Shown here: in pieces, positions 20,798-30,771 of the stretch | How positions within the stretch are numbered: the first letter of the stretch is position 1 | Layout of the letters: each line of letters starts with the position of its first letter | Source of the DNA: Gari tellinella | Lineage: Eukaryota; Mollusca; Bivalvia; Cardiida; Psammobiidae | Direction: 5' to 3' | Assembly (NCBI GenBank): GCA_922989275.2 | Contig: OV277862.1 | Location: forward strand, 43,301,786-43,365,785 | Length of the DNA: 64,000 bases | Position numbers and translations under genes: made by a program | Notes under the pieces: model-generated | The model's input: the letters and a program-made list of their open reading frames with translations, nothing else | Told to the model about the DNA's origin: nothing | Databases searched by the model: none

Positions 20798-20897
20798 TAC
20801 TATACAAAAAACGACAACATTTTAAAACATGTTAACGATTTTTTAAATATGAGTTGCAAACAGTTTGAAGCCTAATCATGGTGGTCTTTAAAGGGTA

Positions 20898-21139
20898 CAA
20901 TGGGGGAGCCGTTATTATTTCCCGTTAAAGCAAAAGTAAGGAACGCATTGGGATAAAAGGTAGAAAATTGCATTTTTTGTCAACTCTGACTGCTCATTAT
21001 AATATGAGTTGCAAACCGGTTGGAGCCTGTTCAGACGCTTGATTATCCGGTGTCCGATCTGGTTCCAAACTGTTTGCAATAAAAATAATAGTTTTAGCGT
21101 AGACGCGTTTATTTTTAAAGAATAACGTTTCCTCCACTG
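20898..21139 (+). mobile_element. TA-1 MITE, diverged
   Basis: Left end CAATGGGGGAGCCGTTATT, right end AACGTTTCCTCCACTG, TA on both sides. Hairpin decayed (GACGCTTGATTATCCGGTGT). It lies 100 bp from the young copy at 20552. Confidence 0.75.
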
Positions 21140-21179
21140 TAGGTGACTTCTTATCAAATATAATGTAGAAAACTTACAA

Positions 21180-21715
21180 AGGGTTAAAAATTCCCCATTC
21201 TCCTTGTATTATGCAGCAATCTGCCATAGCGACCGTCATTGAGATTTATATGTGGGGGTTCTTTAAGAGTGACCAAACCATACGTAAAAGTGTGTAATTG
21301 TCAGTTTAAATATATTTTGTTGCGCACCCGGTCCCTTCCCATACCTGAAATCGCTGATCCGGACTTGGTCAATTGATATACTTTCCGGAAAGTTTATGCA
21401 GATCCCGGTCCTGACCTTTTTGAGACCGGGCTATATCGACAGACCCTGATAACGGGAAAGGGAACACCAGCTAATTAGTTCCAAACCACGGGCGCCACCT
21501 GTCGGTCTGTCAGTCATTAGTAAGACATGGCCACTAATGTACGGTATAAATAATAAAACATTTAAGATTAATGTGTAAATTGGACCGAGTTTTATCTGGT
21601 CCCGGAGATGATCAATCTCAGCTGGAAGAATTAAACTTTCACAGATTGACTTGTGCCGGTAATATTACCCCCATTACCTAACAGATTTCGCATCATTTGA
21701 CACGTTTATTTATCA
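21180..21715. promoter_or_regulatory. Repeat-poor island, candidate regulatory DNA
   Basis: This stretch contains no element from the families around it and is richer in sequence complexity. It includes CAGCTAATTAGTTCC (homeodomain-type core) and GCGCCACCTGTC (E-box CACCTG), and two direct GATC-CCGGTC-like segments. A conserved enhancer is possible, but this is inference from context only. The nearest gene seen is Scratch, 14 kb to the right. Confidence 0.25.
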
Positions 21716-21772
21716 CCCTTTCACTGCTACAACACTTTTCATATGAGTTATATTTTTTCAAAAATTATTTAA

Positions 21773-22012
21773 CCATTTCACTCTCAGTGATGCCATAAAA
21801 CGCGTTTGCAAACAGTTTGGGTCCTGACCAGACGCCGCGTAACGCGGCGTCTGATCAGGACCCAAACTGTTTGACACTCTTATCGATATTTATTAAGTCA
21901 TACAACATTAAAACTAACTTTGAAACGTAACTTGCAGAGAGCAATATTGAAGCAGACGACATTAAAGCGGTGAAGGAATGAAAATCTCCCGAATAATTTG
22001 ATCATGAATGGG
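21773..22012 (-). mobile_element. TTAA-1 MITE, long-ended variant
   Basis: Left CATTTCACTCTCAGTGATGC after TTAA (21769-21772). Alpha hairpin 21806-21873 is near perfect with GGACCC-type pairs and GCGTAACGC. On the right, beyond GCGGTGAAGGAATG, an extra ATCTCCCGAATAATTTGATC leads to the final TTAA (22013-22016). The same extra piece, inverted, starts the copy at 56843. Confidence 0.75.
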
Positions 22013-22099
22013 TTAAAGGTCAAATAGTTTGGAACCTGATTAGAAACCGATTTACTGAACATCTTGTATTGATTGAAACTATTTGAACATGTCAATTTA

Positions 22100-22570
22100 T
22101 TCGCGCTTATGCAAAAAGTAATATTAACGATTGCATATCGATTATGATATCGCTTGGCATGATTGACACTTTAAGTCGCATTCCGGGTGGAATAATGATT
22201 TCGTCTAGGAAGGTGCTCTTGCCCACACATTTAGCTGATTAGGCGGGGCAACTTTATAGTGTTACAATGTCAAAAGCTCATAAACGCATTTTTATATCCC
22301 CCTGTTAATGCACCGGTTATATTCCTGCATACCGACCTAGAGTAAGTTTCAATTATCCCCATAAAACTTATGCCATAATCGCTGATGGGCAGAATTCCTG
22401 CCCCATGTTTCAGGAGGGGTTTCGACATGATCGGTGATTTGTTTATGGTCTGGTTTTTAATGCCTAACGGGTCTGACACTTTCGATTGGGGATGGTAATT
22501 AGGGGCACCTGTTATATTGAGCCTGGGTCAGTCAACCATCTAACTGCACTCTTAACCCCTTTCCTTAGAG
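22100..22570. promoter_or_regulatory. Repeat-poor island, candidate regulatory DNA
   Basis: No MITE arms here. GGTAATTAGGGGCACCTGTT near 22493-22512 joins a homeodomain-type TAATTA to an E-box CACCTG within 16 bases. GGCAGAATTCCTGCC is palindromic. A function is not shown by the sequence alone. Confidence 0.25.
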
Positions 22571-22593
22571 AAACCCTTATCCGTGCCCTTTAA

Positions 22594-22854
22594 CCCTTCT
22601 CCTATAAATACGCATGTTTACGCCCTTAACACCTATTACCACACCAATACGTTTTATGCGCCTCTAATTGATTTTTCCACTGAGGAAATAGTTTATACAG
22701 TCATGAATATGTACCATAAGATATAAAAAGTGTCATTATTAAAGCAGGTTGAAAATAAAGCAGAATGTGCCTTTAGGTGTATTCTGCTTTACTTTCAACC
22801 TGCTTTAAGTGTTCCCTTTTCTTCAATACTAGAATCAGACTATTGGATAATGTG
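22594..22854 (+). mobile_element. TTAA-2 MITE
   Basis: TTAA at 22590-22593 and 22855-22858. Left CCCTTCTCCTATAAATACGC, right GACTATTGGATAATGTG. Beta hairpin about 22742-22810 with GTGCCTTTAGGTGTA tip. The right TTAA may be shared with the next element. Confidence 0.75.
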
Positions 22855-22984
22855 TTAATTTATTCCTCAATTAAATAAAAATGAGTCCACTTCATACAGC
22901 AAAGAATACGCACCATAAGAATGGTTTTTATTGCAGTAGATGCTGATTTTAAGCATGCTGAAAGTAAAGTAGGATGCGCCTTAA

Positions 22985-23521
22985 AGCGACTCGCAACCAG
23001 ATGGTGCATTAAAAATAGTAATTTGTAAATATGTGTCAAACGCTTATATAAATGGTAAAGAATTAGTTTAGGATAAGAAATTCTGTTTAAAAAAATGAAT
23101 TTCAATAAAAAAAAATATTGGTCTCTGGTGGGATTCGAACCCATGGCCCGGCATTGGCGGACAGAAGGCAAAATAGGGGAAACCGCTTAGACCAATGGAC
23201 CACGGAACTATCCGTTTATCTCGGATCGATTTAACGTATTTTAATGTGTTGCGGTCGAAAGTGCATACAACTTCGTAATTCGGCTCGTGTTTATGTCTGA
23301 GCCCGTGTAGAGAAGCAACAGCAACAACTATACCGTCTACTAGTCGGTATAGAAAAACGATGGAAAATATCTAAAAATCTAAGATTCGGTGACGATTCTT
23401 GAGACTTTTTTTGGACTGATCATATTTTTTTAATGTCAGAAGCCAAATAATGCCACAAATTTGCTTTTATTTGAGTATTTTATTTTATTTTGACAAGTAC
23501 ACCATTCGGTTGCGAGTCGCT
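22985..23521 (-). mobile_element. TTAA-5 element with a tRNA-like unit
   Basis: TTAA copies at 22981-22984 and 23522-23525. Terminal inverted repeats of about 22 bases (AGCGACTCGCAACCAGATGG and inverse, two mismatches). Its only recognisable content is a tRNA-like unit on the minus strand. Seen once in this window. Confidence 0.85.
23119..23205 (-). tRNA. tRNA-like unit inside TTAA-5
   Basis: Read on the minus strand: A-box-like TGGTCTAAGCGG, a perfect B box GGGTTCGAATCCC (23130-23142) and a run of nine T straight after the 3' end (23107-23115). The T arm pairs mostly, but acceptor pairing is poor. Probably a tRNA pseudogene that still has Pol III signals. Confidence 0.45.
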
Positions 23522-23910
23522 TTAAGGCGCATTCTGTTTTAATACAAACCTGCTTTAAGCTGGCACCTGCCTTCAGAATTAGAACTAAGCTATGTCGGGG
23601 AAAGGGTTAAATAGTTCTCATAGAAAGTACATGTCATATTTCGGCCTGGGTCTTTGAGATAAGCCATATGAAACTGTTCTGACATCGTGATAAATAGCTG
23701 CTTTACAACTGACTGGAAGTAAAATACAAAGCTTCTAAAAAGTGCGTTTTGCTTTTTTGTATCTCTGTTTGAATACATGTTGTCCTTGTCATTAAAGTTC
23801 TGAGGATAAATTATGAGGAAAATGTTTAAAAGAATTTACAGGAAATAATCATTCACTGTCTTTTCTTAATTCGTTCCTTATTTGCAATCTGTACAAACAC
23901 ATGTAGCCTA

Positions 23911-24143
23911 CAGTGGAGAATCTGTTATTCTTTCCCGTTTAAACGCAAACGTACGCAAACGCAAAGTACTAAAACGTAGAAAAGTACAACCTTTTGACAA
24001 TTCTGATAATTCATCTTTATCTTGGTGGCAAACAGTTTGGAGCCTGATCAGACGCCGGGTTACCCGGCGTCTTATCTGGCTCCAAACTGTTTGCAGTGAA
24101 AATAAAAGTTTTAGCGTAAACGCGTTTATTGGGATCTCCACTG
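23911..24143 (+). mobile_element. TA-1 MITE, right arm shortened
   Basis: TA-flanked young type. The right arm jumps from TTTATTGGG straight to ATCTCCACTG, losing the AAGAATAACAG segment. Hairpin complete except for GTCTTATC in place of GTCTGATC. Confidence 0.88.
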
Positions 24144-24149
24144 TATACA

Positions 24150-24330
24150 TAGTGGAGAAGACGTTATTCTTTCTCAATAAACGCGTGAACGCTAAAACTA
24201 GTATTTCCATTACAGTACAAGCCAGATCAGACCCGGCGTCTGATGAGGCGGCAAACCGTTTGCCACTCGTATTAAAGTGAAGACTCAGAATTGTCAAGAA
24301 GTCTTATTGTTCTTCAGTGGATGAATCAAT
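24150..24330 (-). mobile_element. TA-1 fragment
   Basis: Starts a few bases after the previous copy (AGTGGAGAAGACGTTATTC). The hairpin has lost most of its left side (AGATCAGACCCGGCGTCTGA), and the right arm fades after TTCTTCAGTGG. Confidence 0.65.
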
Positions 24331-24421
24331 TAACGCGTAAAAGAGAGTATTAATGGAGCATGGGCTAAGATGCCATTGCGGGGGCATAGATAGTTTACTC
24401 ATTACAAATGCACAATGTAAC

Positions 24422-24618
24422 ACCTTCCCTACCTTATCCCGAGTACACTAGTTATTCGCAAACAGTTTAGACCCTGGTCAGACGCGGCGTAACGCGGCGT
24501 CTGATCAGGGTCCAATTGTTCAACACTGGTTTTTATATTTCTTAACTCTAAATACCAAAAGTTTGAATGTGAAAATGAAAAAAGCAGACGACAATTCTGT
24601 TCATGGCAGTGAAGGGGT
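24422..24618 (-). mobile_element. TTAA-1 MITE
   Basis: CTTCCCTACCTTATCCCGAG on the left and AAAGCAGACGACAATTCTG with GGCAGTGAAGGGG-TTA on the right. Alpha hairpin 24450-24518 with GACCCTG/CAGGGTC pairs. Confidence 0.7.
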
Positions 24619-24641
24619 TAGCAATCACGCTCACGTATGTA

Positions 24642-24887
24642 CAGTGGAGAATCTGTTATTCTTTCCCAATAAACGCGTTTACGCTAAAACTATTATTTTC
24701 ACTGCAAACAGTTTGGAGCCAGATCAGACGCCGGGTAACCCGGCGACTGATCAGGCTCCAAACTGTTTGCCACCAAGATAAAGATGAATTATCAGAATTG
24801 TCAAAAAGTTGTACTTTTCTACGTTTTAGTACTTTGCGTTTGCGTACGTTTGCGTTTAAACGGGAAAGAATAACAGATTCTCCACTG
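24642..24887 (-). mobile_element. TA-1 MITE, young 246 bp type
   Basis: Complete and TA-flanked, only 23 bp after the end of the TTAA-1 copy. Hairpin intact apart from GGCGACTG in place of GGCGTCTG. Confidence 0.92.
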
Positions 24888-25004
24888 TAATGTGGAGAAG
24901 CTCAAAACTGTTTTATTGGTTGTCATTTCCTACTTTTGATTGCAAGGCGTTTGTGTTTCATTCGCTTTTAAACAGGAACTCTAGTCCACACCCTATAATA
25001 CTTA

Positions 25005-25250
25005 CAGTGGAGAGTCTGTTATTCTTTACCGTTTAAACGCAAACGTACGCAAACGCAAAGCACTAGAACGTAAAAAAGAACAACTTTTGGACAATTCTGA
25101 TATTTCATGTTTATCTTGGTGGCAAACAGTTTGGAGCCTGATCAGACGCCGGGTTACCCGGCGTCTGATCTGGCTCCAAACTGTTTGCACTGCAAATACT
25201 AGTTTTAGCGTAAACGCGTTTATTGGGAAAGAATAACAGATTCTCCACTG
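25005..25250 (+). mobile_element. TA-1 MITE, young 246 bp type
   Basis: Complete, TA-flanked, opposite orientation to 24642. Between the two (24895-24975) a worn TGTGGAGAAGCTC...TGTTTCATTCGCTTTTAAAC looks like yet another TA-1 relic. Confidence 0.92.
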
Positions 25251-25644
25251 TACATGTAACCCCTCCACTGTCAGGGTACACGCTGTCCTTCATTCTGGCT
25301 GGTGCATTGCGTTTTATTTCTCAAATTTATAGTTCATGCATTACAATAAAGAGGTTAGTTGTATAAGTGTGAACATTTGGATTCAGATCAGAGGCCGAGA
25401 CGTTCTGATCTTTTTGAAAATTGGTTGCACATGAAATACAATCCGGACCACAGTATTGAAGATCCGGGCCAAAGTATAGGGACAGGGTTAAATAAGACGT
25501 AAAAAGGAACGCATGCGGCACATGTAGTGGCATAGTGAATTGTTACCTTTTTGCACGCGATGAAATGTTTGTCTGCGACCTTTTATCGTCGGCAGAAATT
25601 CTTTTACTTTATATCTGCCTTTTTCGTTTTCAATATTTCATCAG

Positions 25645-25720
25645 AATATAAAACAGTCTGGATCCTGATTAGGCACAGAGTTACTCAGCGTCCCATCTGG
25701 AGCCCAACTGTTTGCACTTT
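25645..25720. repeat. Worn alpha hairpin
   Basis: AAACAGTCTGGATCCTGATT, GGCACAGAGTTACTCAGCGT and GGAGCCCAACTGTTTGCAC keep the order of an alpha hairpin with GAGTTACTC tip. No element ends found around it. Confidence 0.5.
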
Positions 25721-25924
25721 CTATAACAATTGGTTTATGTAGTGCTTAAGGTAAATATGAGTTAATGTCATGGCCAACTTGGAGATTCTTAAATCATTTG
25801 TTACAAGTGCTCATGCGCAGTCGTAACTCCTTTCACCGCGGAAATATTGTTTCTTGAACATCGTAGTCTGGTTTTATTTCTCAATTTTAAACTTGAGGAT
25901 GTTAAACAGAATACACATCTATAT

Positions 25925-25998
25925 GAATTGCAAACAGCTTGAATCCTGAACAGGCGGCGATTCTCGGAGTCTTTTCTAGATCCAAATGATTTTCAATT
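25925..25998. repeat. Worn alpha hairpin
   Basis: TTGCAAACAGCTTGAATCCT, GGCGGCGATTCTCGGAGTC and AGATCCAAATGATTTTCA form an old copy of the TA-2 type (CAAACAGCTTGAATCC). Confidence 0.45.
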
Positions 25999-25999
25999 T

Positions 26000-26590
26000 A
26001 CAAGTGTATTTAGATTTTTTAGTGAAGGGTGCAACCTTCTGCCCGTTACCAGCGAATTTGTGAAACTTATTATAAATCGTTTTGAACCAAATGAGACGCA
26101 CCAGTAACAATGCCTCTCATCTGTATTCGAATTATTTGGCAGGTCTGATATTTTGTGAATGAAAATGAAGATAAATAAATTCCGAGATGTTGGTAGACGA
26201 TAATTATATAGCGTGTTTAAGGTTACCAGTAGCAAAACGCGGCTGTAAGTCAGGGGTGTCATGCAATGTTCCACCGGATAAATTGCCTCTGGCATGAGTT
26301 ATCCTTCCATCGACCAAATATTCGTTCTCTGCAGATCGTTGTCCATTAATTCGTTTGAAAGTTTTAAATAACTCTTAAACCACCCGTAAAACATTTAGAA
26401 TGGTTAAACTAGTACCCGTTCGATTTACCAATAAATGCACAATTTTGGTAAAAGCATTTATGGTTCAAAATAGTATATGTATATCTATTCAGCGAAGCAA
26501 TGTGAATAAAATTTAAACAAAGGGTTATTGCTTTTGACATGAGCTATGGGGACCATTGCTTCTGCTCCTTGCTACGAGCATACATCTCTA
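26000..26590. other. Unique sequence, no clear feature
   Basis: A 100-codon minus frame (25993-26295) has no recognisable domain. The stretch is free of MITE ends and could be another conserved island, but nothing in it decides this. Confidence 0.35.
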
Positions 26591-26592
26591 TA

Positions 26593-26805
26593 CAGTGGAG
26601 AAATCAGTTTTTCCCGTTTAAACACAAACGAAACGCGAATCCAGTGCAATAAAATATAGAAAATGACAACTTTTTAACAATTCTGAGTATTTAGTTGAAT
26701 ATGAGTGGCAACCCGGCGTCTGATCAGGCTCCAAACTTTTTGCAATGGAAATAATAGTTTTAGCGTCAACGCGTTTATTGGGAAAGATTAACGTCTTCTC
26801 TATTG
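26593..26805 (+). mobile_element. TA-1 MITE with half the hairpin deleted
   Basis: TA-flanked. GAGTGGCAACCCGGCGTCTG shows that the left half of the hairpin has gone, joining the arm directly to the right half. Confidence 0.82.
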
Positions 26806-26834
26806 TACGAGCTAACATCTTTATATACATTCTA

Positions 26835-27080
26835 CAGTGGAGAATCTGTTATTCTTTCCCGTTTAAACGCAAACGTACGCAAATGCAAAGCACTAAAACG
26901 TAGAAAAGAACAACTTTTGGACAATTCTGATAATTCTTGTTTATCTTGGTGGCAAACAGTTCGGAGCCTGATCAGACGCCGGGTTACCCGGCGTCTGATC
27001 TGGCTCCAAACTGTTTGCACTGCAAATAATAGTTTTAGCGTAAACGCGTTTATTGGGAAAGAATAACAGATTCTCCACTG
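26835..27080 (+). mobile_element. TA-1 MITE, young 246 bp type
   Basis: Complete, TA-flanked, 29 bp behind the previous copy and in the same orientation. Hairpin intact with one change (GTTCGGAGCC). Confidence 0.92.
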
Positions 27081-27223
27081 TACTTAACCCAAACATGCAC
27101 AAGCAACACAATGAGAGAAATAATTGTAAACAGTGTATATCCAAATGAAAACACTCAGGGTCTTAACCGTTAGCTGCTGTACGTTGATTGGTTGATTGGT
27201 TGGTTGGTTTGGTTCGATTTTAA

Positions 27224-27587
27224 CCCTTCATTGCAAGCCATATTAATCGAGAGGATTTTACCCTCTTCTTGCTATTTTAAAGTGAATACTCAGAATTGTC
27301 AAGAAGGTGTCGTTGTTTTTTACATTTTATTGCAATGCGTTTGCGATCCGTTTGCATTTAAATGGGTAAAATAACTTTTTTCCTTGTACAGTGGAGAAGA
27401 ATTTATTATTTTCCGTTTAAACGCAAACACAAAACAATAACTGCCAAACAGTACATTGTTTATCATTGCTAACTATTTATTTTACTCTGATTGGCATCTA
27501 ATCGGACTTCAAACAATTTGCAATAGAAATACATGTACTAGTTTTAGCGTAAACTTGTTTATTGGGAAATAATAACGTTTTCTCAGC
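27224..27587. mobile_element. TTAA-1 start, TA-1 right arm and TA-1 deletion derivative
   Basis: CCCTTCATTGCAAGCC after TTAA (27220-27223) resembles the long-ended TTAA-1 start. 27266-27386 is a TA-1 right arm (TCAGAATTGTCAAGAAGG ... TTTTTCCTTG). 27389-27587 is a second TA-1 with CAGTGGAGAAGAATTT and AACGTTTTCTCAG but without the hairpin centre. Confidence 0.55.
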
Positions 27588-27729
27588 AGCAGGTTTAAAT
27601 ATTATTATGTTAAACACACCCGACATCATCGCCTCCATTAAGAAACATTTATTAGTTATTTTCCGTTTAACCAATTTTCGATTGTACTACCTTTCAAACA
27701 TTCAATCCTAGCACCCAGTGTACTAGTTA

Positions 27730-27850
27730 TTAACAAACAGTGTACCACCTATGATGAGTACACTTGTCTTATACATGTACAAAAATTATTTATAGACCCT
27801 ATTTAGTGGGCCCAATACAGAAGCCCTTGGACAAGGTCTGCATTGTTTTT
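27730..27850. repeat. TTAA-3-type fragment
   Basis: AACAAACAGTGTACCACCTA and GGACAAGGTCTGCATTGTTT are the outer hairpin arms of the TTAA-3 type. The centre differs. Confidence 0.4.
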
Positions 27851-28087
27851 TGTTATTTTGCAAACTATCGCATACAACAAACCGTGTGTATGAGTCTGAG
27901 GACAAACACGCGTTGTACACATGGTAACAATATTTTCACAATAAAATGATATTAGCAACAGATGTGCCCGGTAAGACAGATCACAAATCAAAACAAAATG
28001 CTTTTTATGACTAAACGTTTAGCTACATTACGCTCTAGTTAACCCTTGTTAGCCAACCTACCTTTGCAAACATTTTGTATTCAGATA

Positions 28088-28333
28088 CAGTGGAGAATCT
28101 GTTATTCTTTCCCGTTTAAACGCAAACGTACGCAAACGCAAAACACTAAAACGTAGAAAAGTACAACTTTTGGAAAATTCTGATAATTCATGTTTATCTT
28201 GGTGGCAAACAGTTTGGAGCCTGATCAGACGCCGGGTTACCCGGCGTCTGATCTGGCTCCAAACTGTTTGCACTGCAAATAATAGTTTTAGCGTAAACGC
28301 GTTTATTGGGAAAGAATAACAGTTTCTCCACTG
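28088..28333 (+). mobile_element. TA-1 MITE, young 246 bp type
   Basis: Complete, TA-flanked. It starts just after GCAAACATTTTGTATTCAGA, which looks like the start of an alpha arm, so it may have landed in a TTAA-1 relic. Confidence 0.92.
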
Positions 28334-28364
28334 TATATGCGTTCAATCGAGCCTGAAAACTGCA

Positions 28365-28492
28365 AACTATTTCATTGCCATTGGCACCAAAATGTTTAGG
28401 TACTGATCAGGCGCCGCACTACGCGGCGTCTAATCTTGATCCGACCTTTTTGCAAAGACGCCATTGGCGTCAATGGCAGTGAAACTCGCAGT
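28365..28492. mobile_element. TTAA-1 fragment
   Basis: TTTCATTGCCATTGGCACC, GGCGCCGCACTACGCGGCGT and GTCAATGGCAGTGAAAC: shortened copy with a changed hairpin tip (GCACTACGC). Confidence 0.5.
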
Positions 28493-28616
28493 GAAACTCG
28501 TGTGCACCCAAAGAACAAAACGAGAAGACGAATAATTCGGTGTCTGATCCGGTTCCAAATTATTGAACGACTTGATGAAAAAACGTAGTCTAGCTATTTA
28601 AGTAAAAAAGCTGTAT

Positions 28617-28972
28617 AGTTTTCCCTCCCAATAACAACCCTCTAAACAACTGTGCCCTTCTTACAAAACGCGTGGCACCGTTTCGAAAATAAGACAGTTA
28701 TGTCTTACCTATTCACGGCTGCAATATCGTCTTCTTTAAATTGTCGTCTGCTGTTTTTCTCAAAAACAATTATTGGACCTTTTGGCAGAAATTATGCTGA
28801 TTTACAAACAGCTTGAATCGAGATCAGACGCCGCGTTACATGGCGTCTGATCTGGATTCGAGATATTTGCAAATGTATGACAATTTCCATAGCTACAATA
28901 ATAACGACTCCCTCCGAATAACAGACACAATCTTTGTCTCCAAGTTTGTGCTGTTGCAGAGAGGATGCACTG
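28617..28972 (+). mobile_element. TA-2 MITE carrying an alpha hairpin
   Basis: Left GTTTTCCCTCCCAATAACAA, right GCAGAGAGGATGCACTG. It contains AAATTGTCGTCTGCTG and an alpha hairpin at 28804-28872 (GAATCGAGATC and inverse, tip CGCGTTACATGG). Confidence 0.7.
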
Positions 28973-29246
28973 TTTATTTGCATTCTGCTTTGTTTTTGTA
29001 TTGTGTGTTTTATATTTTAACTTCAGTAATTCTAGTGACGATAATACTTGTCATTTACATATATTGTGAATGTAAAGTGAACACTGTCCTGCGCAATAGA
29101 ATATACCTTGGTCAAAGCCCTCTTGTCGAGTCTGCATTGTCTGTTAATTTGAAAAAATATTGTAAGAAACAGCCTTGTAGATACACGAAAGACTAAATTG
29201 GAAAGTGGAATTGTCCTTTTAATCTTTAATGGCTGATTGAGTTATA

Positions 29247-29492
29247 CAGTGGAGAATCTGTCATTCTTTCCCAATAAACGCGTTTACGCTAAAACTATTA
29301 TTTGCAGTGCAAACAGTGTGGAGCCCGATCAGACGCCGGGTAAACCGGCGTCTGATCAGGCTCCAAACTGTTTGCCACCAAGATAAACATGAATTATCAG
29401 AATTGTCAAAAAGTTGTTCTTTTCTACATTTTAGTGCTTTGCGTTTGCGTACGTTTGCGTTTAAACAGGAAAGAATAACAGATTCTCCACTG
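29247..29492 (-). mobile_element. TA-1 MITE, young 246 bp type
   Basis: Complete, TA-flanked. Hairpin with slight changes (GTGTGGAGCCCG, GGGTAAACC). Confidence 0.92.
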
Positions 29493-29513
29493 TACGCCCA
29501 AACTTTGCAATTC

Positions 29514-29707
29514 ATTTCCGTTGCAAACAGTTTAAAGCCTTATCAGATACCGGATAACCCGGGTTCTGGTCAGGCTCTAACCTGTTTGCCACTCATAGTC
29601 AAGTGAATATTCAGAATTGTCAAAAGGTTGTCATTTTCTACAACTTATTGCAATGCGTTTGCGTTTCGTTAGCATTTAAACGGGAAATAATAACGTTTTC
29701 TCCACTG
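29514..29707 (-). mobile_element. TA-1 fragment lacking its left end
   Basis: Begins at TTTCCGTTGCAAACAGTTT and ends AACGTTTTCTCCACTG. Older type arm (GCAATGCGTTTGCGTTTCG). Lies 22 bp after a young copy. Confidence 0.75.
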
Positions 29708-29920
29708 AAGACATACTACAGACAAACAGCGGAGACCCTGGCCACGGTGCTTGCAAATGTTCCTTCTTGAGACAATAGATTTAAACATGTTAATGTACAT
29801 ACTACATAGCATGTGGATTACATTGTGCCATACGATGTCAGAATGCGAGGCGACAATATATACATGTATATGCCTTTGTTTTAACAGCTTCTTCAATGTA
29901 CTTCTAAGACAGATATTTAA

Positions 29921-30127
29921 CCCTTTCACTGTCGCATTATCGTCGACTTTAAATAGACATTTGAATTCAATTATAAGATTGTTAATGTATACATTTTACT
30001 GTCGAAATTATCTAGACGGTTTTCAAAAGTTTGTATCCAGATCGGAAACCGAATTGATCAGCGTCTGATCTAGATTCAAACTGTTAGTAAATGATACTGT
30101 TTTCTGGCGATGTACACAGTTAATGGA
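29921..30127 (+). mobile_element. TTAA-1 MITE, diverged
   Basis: TTAA at 29917-29920 and 30128-30131. Left CCCTTTCACTGTCGCATT, then a worn hairpin (GTTTGTATCCAGATCGG ... CGTCTGATCTAGATTC). Confidence 0.65.
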
Positions 30128-30295
30128 TTAATAACTGTACATACTATGCGAACACCTGCTAAGCTGAGGTATTTTGTGTATGTTTTATTTCGTGTATGAT
30201 GATTCGAAAATATTTCACTAGCATGTACTTAAGTTTGTATTGTTACTACGTCTTGTAGTAAGAGTACATCTAGACGTTGAACGGTACAAGTAGTA

Positions 30296-30538
30296 CAGTG
30301 GAGAAGATGGTATTCTTTCCCGTTTGAACACAAACGAAACGCAATCGCATTGGAGTAATATGTAGATAATGGCATTTTTGTCAATTCTGACTATTCATTT
30401 CAATCTGAGTGGCAAACAGTTTGGAGCCTGATCATACGCCGGGTTACCCGGCGTCTGATCAGGCTCCAAACCGTTTGCATATGATATAACGAGTTTAGCA
30501 CAAACGCGTTTATTGGAAAGAAAACGTTTTCTCCACTG
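30296..30538 (+). mobile_element. TA-1 MITE, older type
   Basis: TA-flanked, ends CAGTGGAGAAGATGGT and inverse of the AACGTTTTCTCC type. The hairpin is nearly perfect and has CTGATCAGG on both sides, while the arms have drifted. Confidence 0.88.
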
Positions 30539-30549
30539 TACATGTAGTA

Positions 30550-30771
30550 CATTCCAACCTCTATACATAGAACTCGGTTAAGTCGAATTTTCACGTATTT
30601 CAAAGTAAAAACATGGCTAAGCCGCCACGTTTTAACTTTGTAAAGCCACGTTTTAACTTTGTAAAACGTGCATGTTAAACCAAGGTGCCTTCGGAATAAT
30701 TTAAATAAATTATAGAAATACGGGTAATTTCTTGATAAGAGAATTGGGGATATCCAGGTTCGACAGCATGT
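30550..30771. mobile_element. TA-4 fragment with repeated inner arm
   Basis: CCAACCTCTATACATAGAAC and GGGGATATCCAGGTTCGACA are worn TA-4 ends. The CCACGTTTTAACTTTGTAAA inner arm occurs twice in tandem (about 30626-30665). Confidence 0.5.

Larger units (their letters stand above)
22859..23606 (+). mobile_element. TTAA-2 MITE split by TTAA-5
   Basis: The right end is intact (CTATGTCGGGGAAAGGG then TTAA 23607-23610). The left half runs to AAAGTAGGATGCGCC at 22980 and the hairpin resumes as GGCGCATTCTGTTTT at 23526. The inserted 537 bp element sits on the TTAA at the very tip of the hairpin. Confidence 0.75.

Noticed and set aside
24603..24890. 95-codon frame (and many similar frames) that looks like a conserved small protein
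   Set aside because: It coincides with a TA-1 element and its flank. The same words occur at about 20 places and on both strands, always within MITE arms.
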